A DNA stretch of 35,126 bases, from NCBI RefSeq assembly GCF_001262505.1, contig NZ_KQ410755.1, positions 1-35,126 of the forward strand. Direction: 5' to 3'. Position numbers and translations under genes: made by a program. The notes under the pieces were generated by a model. It searched no databases, was not told the DNA's origin, and was given only the letters and a program-made list of their open reading frames with translations. The stretch comes from Shinella sp. SUS2 (GTDB lineage Bacteria > Pseudomonadota > Alphaproteobacteria > Rhizobiales > Rhizobiaceae). Position 1 is the stretch's first letter. Each line of letters begins with the position of its first letter. This document shows, piece by piece, positions 1 through 7,675 of the stretch.

Positions 1-77
1 AAATCAACCCGCAAACCGAGCCGGAAACTCCGCTCTTCCAAAGCCCGAAAAGTCTCAGTTCATTTGACGACGGACAG
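1..77. repeat. Left copy of 77-bp terminal inverted repeat
   Basis: The first 77 bases are the exact reverse complement of the last 77 bases of the window (35050-35126), and identity stops abruptly at base 78. Two inward-facing flanks therefore enter the same repeated sequence, presumably an insertion sequence lying outside the window on both sides. An overlap of exactly 77 is a common de Bruijn assembly k-mer length, so this is probably where a contig was cut at a repeat and not a biological telomere. The repeat begins next to CTGTCCGTCGTC when read outward. Confidence 0.9.
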
Positions 78-224
78 TCGTGGAACAGCGCAACCTCAGC
101 AATTGATGGCAATCACTTCAGAGTGCTTTTCCTCGTGTCTGCGGTGGTTATTCTTTTCGCCGCGGCAGCAGCCTTCCTCTTCGGAAGGAGCCGGGCAGAT
201 GAATTGAGAAAAGTCGCGGGTTGA
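78..224 (+). pseudogene. C-terminal tail of an MFS-type transporter
   Basis: An open frame runs from the repeat boundary to a TGA at 222-224. After a short polar stretch it encodes one hydrophobic helix (residues like LFLVSAVVILFAAAAAFLF) and then a basic tail ending RADELRKVAG. That is how the last transmembrane segment and cytoplasmic tail of major-facilitator exporters look. The rest of the gene is absent; the frame runs back into the 77-bp repeat, so it was probably cut by the element whose end is that repeat. The family is inferred from a single helix, so another membrane protein is possible. Confidence 0.45.
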
Positions 225-545
225 AAGTCGCGCACGCTGGAGATGATCCAGCGCCTTCTTCTTCAGCATTCCTTAGCCGAATAGCAGCGCTGAACATCAG
301 CGCTGCTAGGATTAATCGCGGTGCCAGCGCGTCGACCTGAATCGATAATGGCTACGGATAGTCCCCAACATCACCGGCGTATCAAGCGTCGGGTCAGCAT
401 GCCGAATGGGCCCGTTCCCGCGGTGCGTCCATCGCCCTAACGGAGCGCCACCTCGGCCTTCTCGACAAGAAGGGCAGCTTCGAGGAGAGGCTTTCCAGTG
501 CCTCTCAACCATTCTTCGAGTGAAGTTAGAGGACCAAATTCCCGC
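225..545. other. No recognisable gene; likely degenerate sequence
   Basis: This stretch separates the transporter tail from the hydrolase pseudogene. Short minus-strand frames exist, one ending AALLVEKAEVALR at 437 and one ending YRFRSTRWHRD at 312. Neither has a recognisable family or a convincing start. They may be the decayed 3' part of the hydrolase gene that follows on the minus strand. No promoter, RNA gene or repeat was seen. Confidence 0.4.
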
Positions 546-1122
546 TCAAGAGCCGGGATAGCCGTCCTCAACTTCAAAGACGATATCCCAACGGAAGGGG
601 TTGACGGCAGTTGGGCTTGCCAGAACCCGCTGCGGGTGACCATGGCCATCCGCGATGATCGCATCTCTTGCAAAGGCTTCCACGCTTCGCCCTGCTCCCA
701 TCATTGCCCCGCAATAGGCAGCAAACGTCAGCAGGGCGAGCGTTGCCGGAAGGCCCGGGTTCACGCTGCCGCGTCTTTCGCGGCGGATCGTCAGCCATAT
801 GCCGAGCGACAGGGACAGCCAAAGCCAAGGGTCGATAATGAAGAGCGTATCACCGTAGAACCAGCGTTCCGAGAACGGCATCAGAAGCCGGATGCCGTAG
901 ACGTTGAGCCAGTCGAGCAGCGGATGGGACAGGGCACCGATATAGGCGAGCGCCAGCACCCACCAGAACCTTACCGGACGTCGGCTCGGCGGACGCCTCT
1001 CCCGCTTCGTCTGCCATCGGTCGAAGCCGACGACGGCAAGCGCCAGGAGCGGCGGCAGGATGAGAAGCCCGAGCGGTCCGTGCCAGAGCAGCACCGGCCA
1101 GCGAGTGGGCGAGATTATCCAC
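546..1122 (-). pseudogene. Broken YdjM-like metal-dependent membrane hydrolase
   Basis: The minus strand encodes the body of a membrane-bound metal-dependent hydrolase (DUF457/YdjM-like), with recognisable blocks GPLGLLILPPLLALAVVGFD, YIGALSHPLLDWLN, MPFSERWFYGDTLFIIDPW and NPFRWDIVFEVEDGY. Its expected N-terminus, MDNLAHSLAGAALART with a GTG start at 1122, is present but in a different frame. It runs into GPLG within about 20 codons, whereas family members have a longer N-terminal metal-binding and helical segment there. An internal deletion plus frame change has therefore fused the two ends. The C-terminus also stops early, at 546. The function is surely lost. A minus-strand MFS tail lies 24 bases upstream, perhaps a former operon partner. 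Confidence 0.7.
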
Positions 1123-1146
1123 GATGGTGACCGTTGATCGCTGTCA

Positions 1147-1345
1147 TCATGCGTCTGCATCGGGAACGCGGCGACCGACGGCCAGGATGACCGGCGACAG
1201 GAAGCCAAGCAGCGTGACGACGGTTCCACCGATACCGAGCACGACGAACAGCCAGCGCATGCCGATGATCTCGCCGAGCGGCGTCGCCACTGCAATGCCG
1301 ACCGGCGAAGCAAACGCCATCAAGGTGTAGAGCAGAGAGCATATG
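1147..1345 (-). pseudogene. C-terminal fragment of a second MFS transporter
   Basis: The minus strand encodes the final two transmembrane helices of a major-facilitator transporter: LLYTLMAFASPVGIAVATPLG, a short loop, then MRWLFVVLGIGGTVVTLLGF, ending GRRVPDADA with a stop at 1147-1149. The 5' part is missing; it ends around 1340-1350, where IS21-derived sequence begins on the other strand. It stands just upstream of the hydrolase pseudogene in the same direction. The exact junction is estimated from where hydrophobic MFS-like sequence stops. Confidence 0.65.
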
Positions 1346-1601
1346 CGCCTTCTGTCGTCTGATGCGGGAGAAGCCGCATGACCGCCGAAGCGCCGGATAT
1401 CCTGCTTGCCCATTATCTCAAGGCCCTGAAGCTGCCGGCATTCCAGCGCGAGTACCAGAAGCTGGCCCGGCTATGTGCCACCGAAGGCGTCGATCATGTC
1501 GGCTACCTGTTTCGACTTTCCGAGCGGGAGATGATCGAGCGCAATCGCCGCAAGGTCGAACGCCGGATCAAGGCAGCCAAATTCCCGGTCGTTAAAAGCT
1601 G
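1345..1601 (+). pseudogene. istB: IS21-family remnant: istA tail and istB N-terminus
   Basis: At 1378 a frame starts that matches the N-terminal helical part of the IS21 helper ATPase IstB: LAHYLKALKLPAFQREY, FRLSEREMIERNRRKVERRI and ending KAAKFPVVKS. IstB loads the IstA transposase onto target DNA. Just upstream the sequence ends in codons for RLLSSDAGEAA overlapping the istB ATG, which is the usual istA/istB ATGA junction, so the last few codons of istA remain. The P-loop ATPase core of IstB is gone: after about 74 residues the frame passes into a different ATPase family. The fragment is an inactive scar that probably arose by deletion between elements. Confidence 0.75.
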
Positions 1602-2029
1602 TGACCTTCAGAGCTATCTGGCAGGGAATTTCAAGCGTTATCTGGCATCCTATGATGGTCTGCGTTTAACACTTTTCTGCCGTTCGAGTGACGGTTGCGG
1701 TCTGATCGAGCTTATCGTGATCGATGAGGCCGAACGGCTGTCGAACCTTGCGCATGAATATGTCCGCGATCTTTTCGACCGCTCCAATATCGGCCTCATC
1801 CTTGTCGGAATGCCGGGCATCGAGAAGCGCATGGCGCGCTATCCTCAGTTCTACAACCGTGTCGGATTCTCTCATGGCTACCGGCCGCTTCTGGGCGATG
1901 AGCTGTCGTTCGTTCTCACCCGGCACTGGCGGAAGATCGGTGTCACGCTGGACGAGGCTGATTTCACCGACGCACAGGCCGTCGCCGCGATCGCGCGTAT
2001 CACCGGCGGAAACTTCCGCCTTCTGCACC
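1602..2029 (+). pseudogene. TniB/TnsC-like transposition ATPase fragment
   Basis: Continuing in the same frame, the sequence encodes the second half of an AAA+ transposition helper: a Walker-B-like LIVIDEAERLS, then YVRDLFDRSNIGLILVGMPG, RYPQFYNRVGF, and a C-terminal ATPase lid ARITGGNFRLLH. That order is typical of TniB/TnsC/MuB-type regulators that select the target for a DDE transposase. The Walker A half is absent, and at about 2029 the frame changes abruptly to a TRAP binding protein. The first ~20 codons (CDLQSYLAGNF onwards) could belong to this fragment or be a separate scrap. It cannot be functional. It may be related in origin to the TniA-type ends at 7114-7463. Confidence 0.65.
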
Positions 2030-2817
2030 CCAACGGCTTGCTGGGTGGCGAACGCAGTCTGTGGGAAGGCATGCAGATTGGCTCAGTCGACATTGCCATC
2101 ACGGGCGTGGGGCCCATCAGTTTTTTCACGCCCCAGTATACCGGAGTGCAGATGTACTACGCCGTCCGCGACTATGCTCACCTCGAGAAAGTCTTTAACG
2201 GGGAAGTCGGCCACGAGATCCGCGATGCGCTTCTGAGGGCGAAAGGGGGACGCGTCCTCGACTGGTGGTATCGCGGTGCGCGGAACATCACCGCGAACAA
2301 AGCCATCCGCCAGCCTGCAGATCTCAAGGGGCTGAAGTTGCGGACACCGGAAGGCAAGATCTACCTCGAGGCATGGAGTGCCCTCGGCGCCAGCCCTACT
2401 CCGATGGCCCTCGGTGAACTTTTTAATGCATTGGAACAGGGTGTGGTCGACGGGCAGGAGAACCCGCTCGAGTTAATCCTGACGCAGCACTATAACGAGG
2501 TCCAAAGCCACGTCAGCTTAACCGAACATCAGCTGGTGCCATATCTGTTCGCTGTCCGGGAACAGACGTTCACCAGCATGAGCGAGGAGCAGCAGCAGAT
2601 TGTTCAAGATGCTGCGCTGGAAGCCGGAGCGTTTGAAAAGGACCTGGTCCGACAGAATGAAGATGTCTACAGAAACAAGCTTTCAGAAGCTGGAATGGCG
2701 GTCGTGGAAGATGTGGACCGCACGGCATTCCGAGAGCTTATGCACGAGACGGCCCTGAAGCTTGAGGCGGAGGGCCTCTGGGAGCAAGGTCTCTACGAGC
2801 GCATTCAGGAGGCTTGA
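2030..2817 (+). pseudogene. dctP: TRAP transporter substrate-binding protein DctP, 5' truncated
   Basis: From PNGLLGGERSLWEGMQIGS onward this is the DctP/DctB family of periplasmic binding proteins for TRAP carboxylate importers. It contains the conserved block DLKGLKLRTPEG followed by the ELFNALEQGVVDGQENP segment that lines the ligand cleft. About 262 residues remain of roughly 330; the signal peptide and first lobe are missing and are replaced in frame by transposition-gene fragments. Without a signal peptide it cannot reach the periplasm, so it is a pseudogene although the frame is open to TGA at 2815-2817. The dctQ stub begins 2 bases after the stop, as in a normal dctPQM operon. Confidence 0.85.
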
Positions 2818-2819
2818 GC

Positions 2820-2862
2820 ATGGCGTCCGCAAAACTAGACTATCTCGCGAAGTCGCTTCGGT
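2820..2862 (+). pseudogene. dctQ: Stub of TRAP small permease dctQ
   Basis: An ATG at 2820, directly after the dctP stop and preceded by a GGAGG-like site (CAGGAGGC), opens a frame MASAKLDYLAKSLRWLLP. This is how DctQ small membrane subunits begin. Within about 15 codons the frame becomes nonsense, while a second frame turns into DctM. Nearly all of dctQ and the first codons of dctM have thus been removed by one deletion. The end coordinate is approximate. Confidence 0.5.
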
Positions 2863-4060
2863 GGCTTCTGCCGTCTTTATTTTGGCCACCGGAACACTTC
2901 CACTGGAGGTCGTCCCCCAACAGGTTTTCCACGGGCTGGATCAATTCACTTGGCTCGCCATCCCTCTGTTCATGCTCGCTGGCGAGTTGATGAACCGAGG
3001 CGGCATCACCCTGCGGCTCGTGAACTGCGTGCAGGCATTCGTGGGCCATTTTCGCGGCGGCCTTGCCTACGTATCAGTGCTGACTAATGTTGCCATGGCG
3101 GGCATTTCAGGTTCGGCGCTGGCTGACGCCGCCGGCACGGGGTCCGTTCTGATCCCTTCGATGAAACGCACTGGATACCCGACCCCCTTTGCTGCAGCGG
3201 TCATCTCGGCCGCCAGCACAGTTGGTCCGATCATACCACCCAGTATCCCTTTCATTTTGTATGGGACCCTCTCCGGCGTCTCGGTCGGCAAGATGTTTGC
3301 TGCCGGCGCCCTTCCTGGGCTGGCAATGGCGGGCACGTTCATCATCACCATCGCGATCATGGGGCGCCGCGCAAATCTTCCGAAGGACGAGAGAAAAGGT
3401 CTTCGGCAGGCCCTTCGTGCGCTCTGGGATGCCAGTCTCGCTCTCGTGATGCCCGTCATCATCCTGGGTGGCATTCTGTTCGGGATATTTACGGCTACCG
3501 AAGCTGCAGGCGTGGCTGTTGTCTATGCCCTCATCGTCTCCATCTTCATCTACCGAGAAGTCCGGTTCAGCGACCTTTTCGAGATCGTGCTGGATTCGGC
3601 AAAGAGTGCAGCGATTATCATGTTCGCCATCGGTGCAGCCGGGCTACTGAGTTGGGTCATCAACTACTCACAGATGGCCTTCCAACTGTCCAGCATGCTG
3701 ACGGCCGTGACAACCGACGGAACGGTCATGCTGCTTCTTATAGCACTGCTGCTTCTGGTCCTCGGGTGCTTTATGGAGGCGACCCCTCTGATCATCATCC
3801 TGACGCCCGTGCTGCTTCCGGTGGTAACCCAGCTCGGGGTGGACCCGATCCATTTCGGCCTCATCATGGTCATGGTCCTTATGATCGGTTTGATCACCCC
3901 ACCCGTCGGAATGGTGCTGTTCATCACCGCAGGTATCGGCAACGTCAGTATCTTGAGCGTTGCCAGGAGTTGCATACCTTTCATGATCGCAATCGCAATC
4001 GTCACCATCCTTGCGATCGTCTTCCCCGCCTGGGTTCTTTGGCTCCCTAGTTTTGTCTGA
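2863..4060 (+). pseudogene. dctM: TRAP large permease DctM, 5' truncated
   Basis: This encodes nearly all of a DctM/SiaM-type 12-helix TRAP transporter subunit. Visible blocks are AIPLFMLAGELMNRGGIT, GGLAYVSVLTNVAMAGISGS, VGPIIPPSIPFILYG, ILFGIFTATEAAGVAV and MIGLITPPVGMVLF, ending LWLPSFV at TGA 4058-4060. The usual N-terminus with the first transmembrane helix is missing; the frame begins at SAVFILATGTLPLEV, joined to the dctQ stub. The upstream in-frame ATG at 2762 lies inside dctP and is not a credible start. With dctP headless and dctQ deleted, the importer is dead. Its former substrate is probably an organic acid, given the RraA-like gene downstream. Confidence 0.85.
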
Positions 4061-4065
4061 TGCAC

Positions 4066-4107
4066 CGTATCGGTGGAGCAGGGTATCGCTCCTGCCCCAT
4101 CGATACG
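4066..4107 (+). terminator. Imperfect hairpin after dctM
   Basis: CGTATCG (4066-4072) pairs with CGATACG (4101-4107), and inside it GCAGG pairs with CCTGC around an 8-base loop. No T-run follows directly, so it may be an mRNA-stabilising stem or a weak terminator between dctM and the RraA-like gene. Confidence 0.35.
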
Positions 4108-4197
4108 TCCTGACCATTGCAAAATGCCGCTGCCCTCATCGCCGGCGCCCAAGTTCCCGCAGATTCCGCAACCTTAGGGGTTTTTCAGGAGATAATC

Positions 4198-4821
4198 ATG
4201 AGTAACTTACCCGCACATATCCGCAAAAAATTAAGTGCAGTAAGCACCGCTACCCTCTGCACGGCTCTCTTCAAGCGCGGTTTACGGAACCAGTTCATCC
4301 AGGATGTGCACCCCGTCGATGCAAAGCCGTATAACATGGTCGGAGAAGCTTTCACGCTCCGCTACATTCCGGCCAGGGAGGACCTCAATCCTATCACCGT
4401 GTTCGAGGATCCTGCGCACCCCCAGCGCAAGGCGGTCGAGGAATGCCCGCCCGATGCCGTAATGGTGATGGATAGCCGAGGCAACCCACGTGCGGCCTCG
4501 GCAGGTGGCATTCTTGTCTCGCGATTAATGATGCGAGGTGTAGCCGGCATCGTCACCGATGGTGGCTTTCGAGACTCCCCCGATATCGGGAACTTGACCA
4601 TTCCGGCATATCACAGACGTCCGTCTGCACCGACGAATCTTGTCCATCATCAGGCGGTGGACCTCAATGTTCCCATTGCTTGTGGTGAAGTGCCGGTCTG
4701 GCCAGGCGACGTCATAGTCGGGGACGCTGAGGGAGTGGTTGTGATCCCGGCTGGGATCGCCGAAGAAGTCGCCAATGAGGCGGAACAGATGACCGGGCGT
4801 TGTCACGTAAACCTCCTGTGA
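4198..4821 (+). pseudogene. RraA-family aldolase-like protein, 3' end replaced by IS6
   Basis: The ATG at 4198 is preceded by CAGGAGATAATC, a good ribosome site. The product, about 200 residues, belongs to the RraA/HMG-aldolase-like family. It carries the family's glycine-rich and arginine motifs SAGGILVSRL and IVTDGGFRDSPDI, and a late PGDVIVGDAEGVVVIP block. Relatives include 4-hydroxy-4-methyl-2-oxoglutarate aldolases and oxaloacetate decarboxylases. After EEVANEAEQMT the native C-terminal helix is replaced by residues read from the IS6 left end (HVNLL, stop at 4821). The core fold is complete, so residual activity is conceivable, but the oligomer-forming tail is lost. It probably acted on the acid imported by the upstream TRAP system. 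Confidence 0.7.
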
Positions 4822-5599
4822 GTGAGTGGTGGGTAGAGACGGTGGGATGAAGAAACCGGCCATCAGCTACAAGCGTCACCGTTTCCCGCAACAGATCATC
4901 GCCCATGCGGTCTGGCTGTACTTTCGGTTCCCGCTGAGCCTGCGCCTGGCCGAGGAGTTGCTGCTGGAGCGTGGCATCGTCGTCTCGTATGAAACGATCC
5001 GGCGATGGGGTCTGAAATTCGGACCGGCCTACGCAAAGCAGCTTCGTCGCCGGCGGCCTTCGCTTCAGGATGTCTGGCATCTGGATGAGGTGGTGATTTC
5101 CATCGCGGGCAGGAAGCACTGGCTTTGGCGTGCCGTTGATCAAGATGGCTACGTTCTCGATGAGATTGTTCAGAGCCGACGCGACACCAAGGCCGCGAAG
5201 CGATTGCTCATCAGGTTACTGAAGAAAACAGGCATGCCGCCAAGGCGGATCGTCACCGACAAGCTCCGCTCATATGGCGCAGCCAGGCGTGACATTATGC
5301 CAACGGTTGAACACCGGTCCCATAAAGGTCTCAACAACCGAGCGGAAAACTCTCACCTGCCGCTTCGAAAACGAGAGCGGACGATGCAGGGATTCCGATC
5401 AGCCGGAGGCTTGCAGCGTTTCATCTCGATTTTCTCGGCGCTGCGAAATCTCTTTGTCACCCCACGTCACAACCGCTCCGCTCTCGCCACCCACATCCAT
5501 CGCATCCGCGCAATTGCGCATTGGAAAGCTGTGACGGGCGCGGTTGCCTGATTTCCGAGAGCCGTCGGCAGAGCGCAATCACCGCTCGATAACGTGACA
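4801..5599 (+). mobile_element. IS6-family insertion sequence
   Basis: A complete IS6-type transposase gene lies between imperfect terminal inverted repeats. The left end starts TGTCACGTAAAC at 4801 and the right end, read inward, starts TGTCACGTTATC at 5599, giving an element of about 799 bp, normal for the family. The neighbouring 8 bases do not match (left ends CCGGGCGT, right begins TCGCCGAT), so no target duplication is present. The two flanks also belong to different genes (RraA-like and IS30), which indicates an IS6-mediated deletion or cointegrate event after insertion. Confidence 0.7.
4847..5551 (+). CDS. IS6-family transposase
   Basis: The product is a DDE transposase of 234 residues, the standard IS6/IS26 size. 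The ATG at 4847 is chosen over an upstream GTG at 4826 because it gives the usual family N-terminus (MKKPAISYKRHRFP) and follows GGTGGG. An N-terminal helix-turn-helix region (EELLLERGIVVSYETIRRW) precedes the catalytic core. The three acidic residues are visible in WHLDEVVI, IVTDKLRSYG and NNRAENSH, with the family's RRRERxMxxF-like segment as KRERTMQGFRS. It catalyses replicative cointegrate formation. The gene looks intact, so it may still act on its own ends. Confidence 0.9.
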   Translation: MKKPAISYKRHRFPQQIIAHAVWLYFRFPLSLRLAEELLLERGIVVSYETIRRWGLKFGPAYAKQLRRRRPSLQDVWHLDEVVISIAGRKHWLWRAVDQDGYVLDEIVQSRRDTKAAKRLLIRLLKKTGMPPRRIVTDKLRSYGAARRDIMPTVEHRSHKGLNNRAENSHLPLRKRERTMQGFRSAGGLQRFISIFSALRNLFVTPRHNRSALATHIHRIRAIAHWKAVTGAVA

Positions 5600-6718
5600 T
5601 CGCCGATCGGACTTCTGTGGGCCCAACGCGTCGGGGTGCGAGAGATCGCCCGCCGTATCGGGCGTAGCCCGTCCTCGGTCTCGCGAGAGCTGAGACGAAA
5701 CGCTGCAACGCGTGGCGGGAAGCTCGAATATCGAGCTTCGGTCGCACAATGGAAGGCGGAACTGGTGGCCAGAAGACCAAAGCCGGCGAAGCTGGTGACG
5801 AACCCACGTTTGCAACACTACGTCCAAGACCGTTTGGCTGGTAAGATCCAAGCCCCTGACGGCCGTGAGATTGCAGGCCCTCAGCAGGCACCGTTCAAGG
5901 GGCGCAACAAGCCACATCGCGGTGACAGGCAATGGGTTAATGGGTGGTCGCCCGAACAGATTGCCAATCGGCTGCAGATCGACTTCCCGGAGGACAAATC
6001 GATGCGCATCTCACACGAAGCCATCTATCAGGCCCTCTACATCCAACATCGCGGTGCTCTCGAACGCAAGTTCGTCGGCTGCCTGCGCCGCGGCCGGGCG
6101 TTGCGTATCCCGCGGGCCAGAGCTCAGGCCAAGGCATGGGCACACGTCAGCGACGCAGTGATGATCACCAAACGCCCCGCAGAAGTAGAAGACCGTGGGG
6201 TGCCCGGACATTGGGAGGGTGACCTGATCATCGGTTTGAACCGGTCCGCAATCGGAACCCTGGTCGAGCGTTCGACTCGCTTTACCAGCTTGGTCCATCT
6301 GCCTCGTCAGAAGGGTTACGGTCTGGTTCAACGCACGAAGAACGGCCCGGCGCTGGCTGGCTATGGGGCCATCGCCATGGCCAATGCGCTCAAGGACACC
6401 ATGAAGCCTCTGCCTGCCCGACTGCGGCGGTCATTGACCTGGGACCGTGGGAAGGAGCTATCCGACCATGCTCGGTTCACGAGCGAGACCGGGGTGAAGG
6501 TCTTCTTCGCAGCTCCCCGCAGTCCGTGGCAACGCGGTACGAACGAGAACACCAACGGCCTTTTGCGGCAATACTTCCCGAAGGGCACCGACCTGTCGCG
6601 CTGGACTGCCCAAGAGATTCAAGCCGTAGCACACACTCTGAACAACAGGCCCCGAAAAACCCTTGCCTGGAAGACACCAACTGAAGCCTTGAACGAATAT
6701 CTGAAATCTGGACAATAA
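5600..6718 (+). pseudogene. IS30-family transposase, N-terminally truncated
   Basis: About 372 residues of an IS30 DDE transposase remain. They begin inside the N-terminal helix-turn-helix (GVREIARRIGRSPSSVSREL) and run through SPEQIANRLQIDFP and the integrase core. The core has GHWEGDLIIG (first Asp), LTWDRGKELSDH (second Asp) and SPWQRGTNENTNGLLRQYFP (Glu), closing with LNNRPRKTLAWKTP. An ATG at 5594 lies in the IS6 end and would give an artificial start. The stop TAA at 6716-6718 is followed in the same frame by codons for PSVATTG and then TGA at 6740-6742, which is how relatives end, so this TAA looks like a late nonsense change. The protein is likely inactive or impaired in end recognition. 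Confidence 0.85.
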
Positions 6719-6748
6719 CCCAGTGTTGCGACGACCGGTTGAATCCGC
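5600..6748 (+). mobile_element. IS30-family element, left end lost to IS6
   Basis: Sequence from the IS6 right end to about 6748 is an IS30 element lacking its left terminus and the first codons of its transposase. Its right end is the GC-rich terminal sequence GTTGCGACGACCGGTTGA (6725-6742) plus a few bases. It in turn interrupts an IS3 transposase gene, whose sequence resumes at CAATACGCAAG. Loss of the left end makes it immobile on its own. The right boundary is an estimate to within a few bases. Confidence 0.7.
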
Positions 6749-7031
6749 CCAATACGCAAGTGAGACCTATCGACGAGCGCTCGATGCCGCCGGTCTGCAG
6801 GGATCCATGAGCGCTGTCGGCAACCCTTATCACAATGCTCAGGCAGAGAGCTTCATGAAGACCCTGAAAGTCGAGGACATCTACATCGCCGGCTACGAGA
6901 CATTCGCGGATGTGGCCGAACGCTTGCCCAGGTTCATTGAGGAGATCTACAATGCCAAGCGGTTGCACTCGGCCCTTGGCTATCGATCGCCAGCAGAATT
7001 CGAAACCCAACTCGCCCAGCAGGCGGCTTAG
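6749..7031 (+). pseudogene. IS3-family transposase OrfB, C-terminal fragment
   Basis: This is the last third of an IS3-family OrfB integrase: QYASETYRRAL, then GNPYHNAQAESFMKTLKVE, which carries the catalytic glutamate of the DDE triad, and the terminal block EIYNAKRLHSALGYRSP and FETQLAQQAA, stop at 7031. The upstream two-thirds and orfA were removed where the IS30 element was inserted. Downstream, GGTTCACTCCA (7061-7071) looks like the right terminal repeat of the same IS, because IS3 ends often read TGGAGTGAACC. It belongs to a different IS3 subgroup from the element at 34250. Confidence 0.85.
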
Positions 7032-7113
7032 TTTGAAGCGCCCCGTGGTCCAGCCAGAGGGGTTCACTCCACCCTTTGCCTCAGATCTCATCTCAAACTA
7101 TTGCAGCAGCGGG

Positions 7114-7463
7114 TGTCGTTTGGCAGTTAACCGCAAGAATCTGCCTCAACATTTTCAATAAGATAGCGCGGCACCTAATTTGATACACGGCAGTTAATCT
7201 GAGAATGTCGCATGGAATATGGCATCTAACTTGAGAAACAGCGGGCCACGACGTCGAGATGAACTTTGATGATTTCGCAATCGCTGCGGCGGAAATAGAG
7301 GTTTGGAATACCTCGTTTCTTCAACAACTTGGCAGCTCGTCCAGGCCAACTCGGGATAGCCCATACCTGCAACTGATTTGCAACGGCACTTGACGAAGTT
7401 CTCAGATTAAATGCCAAACGAGATCCAAACATCCGCATTCTTACGATTAAGTGCCACGCGACA
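7114..7463. mobile_element. 350-bp mini-element with TniA/Tn7-type multi-site ends
   Basis: The two ends form a 28-bp imperfect inverted repeat starting TGTCG. The left (7114-7141) reads TGTCGTTTGGCAGTTAACCG and the right, inward from 7463, reads TGTCGCGTGGCACTTAATCG; both continue AAGAAT. Inside, a motif close to GGCAnTTAATCTGAGAA recurs at 7122-7139, 7170-7185, 7189-7205 and 7221-7237 on the plus strand, and at 7399-7415 and 7438-7455 on the minus strand. Repeated inward-facing transposase sites behind 5'-TGTCG ends are the hallmark of Tn5053/Tn402, Tn7-like and related TniA/TnsB elements. No transposase is present, and flanking 5-mers (GCGGG, ATCTC) do not match. It is best read as an internally deleted, non-autonomous derivative. 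Confidence 0.6.
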
Positions 7464-7675
7464 ATCTCCTCTTGGACCGTTCGCGGATACGAACATTGCC
7501 GAGTTAATTCGGTATCGGCCCGTTCTGGAAGCCAAGACCTTCGCGAACTTCTGTCAAAATGCCCAATTGTGCCCTTCTGCAAGCGACGCCGGATAGGGAA
7601 CTGCACGACAAGTTGAGGGCATTGGAAATGCCGGTGAACCCTTCGTTATCGCCGCGCCAGCGGTACCGGAAGTTG
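7464..7675. other. Uncharacterised stretch between mini-element and lacI
   Basis: This segment has small open frames on both strands, for example plus-strand codons for NIAELIRYRPVLEAKTFANF. None has a ribosome site or recognisable family. It directly abuts the 3' end of the LacI-type gene and holds no obvious terminator hairpin. It may be the remains of a gene disrupted by the mobile elements to its left. Confidence 0.4.

Noticed and set aside
498..1130. Plus-strand open frame of 210 codons
   Set aside because: It is the antisense shadow of the minus-strand hydrolase pseudogene, with arginine/proline-rich, low-complexity sequence and no ribosome site.
1378..2817. A single 479-residue protein
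   Set aside because: The three segments belong to IstB, a TniB-like ATPase and DctP. The product would lack a signal peptide and complete ATPase domains, so it is annotated as three fragments.
7122..7455. CRISPR array
   Set aside because: The repeats are short, degenerate, irregularly spaced and in both orientations, which fits transposase binding sites and not CRISPR repeats. No cas genes are nearby.
7226..7606. Minus-strand frame of 126 codons across the mini-element
   Set aside because: It crosses the inverted repeats and has no recognised domain. The short central part (LLKKRGIPNLYFRRSD) is suggestive of a remnant but not enough to call.
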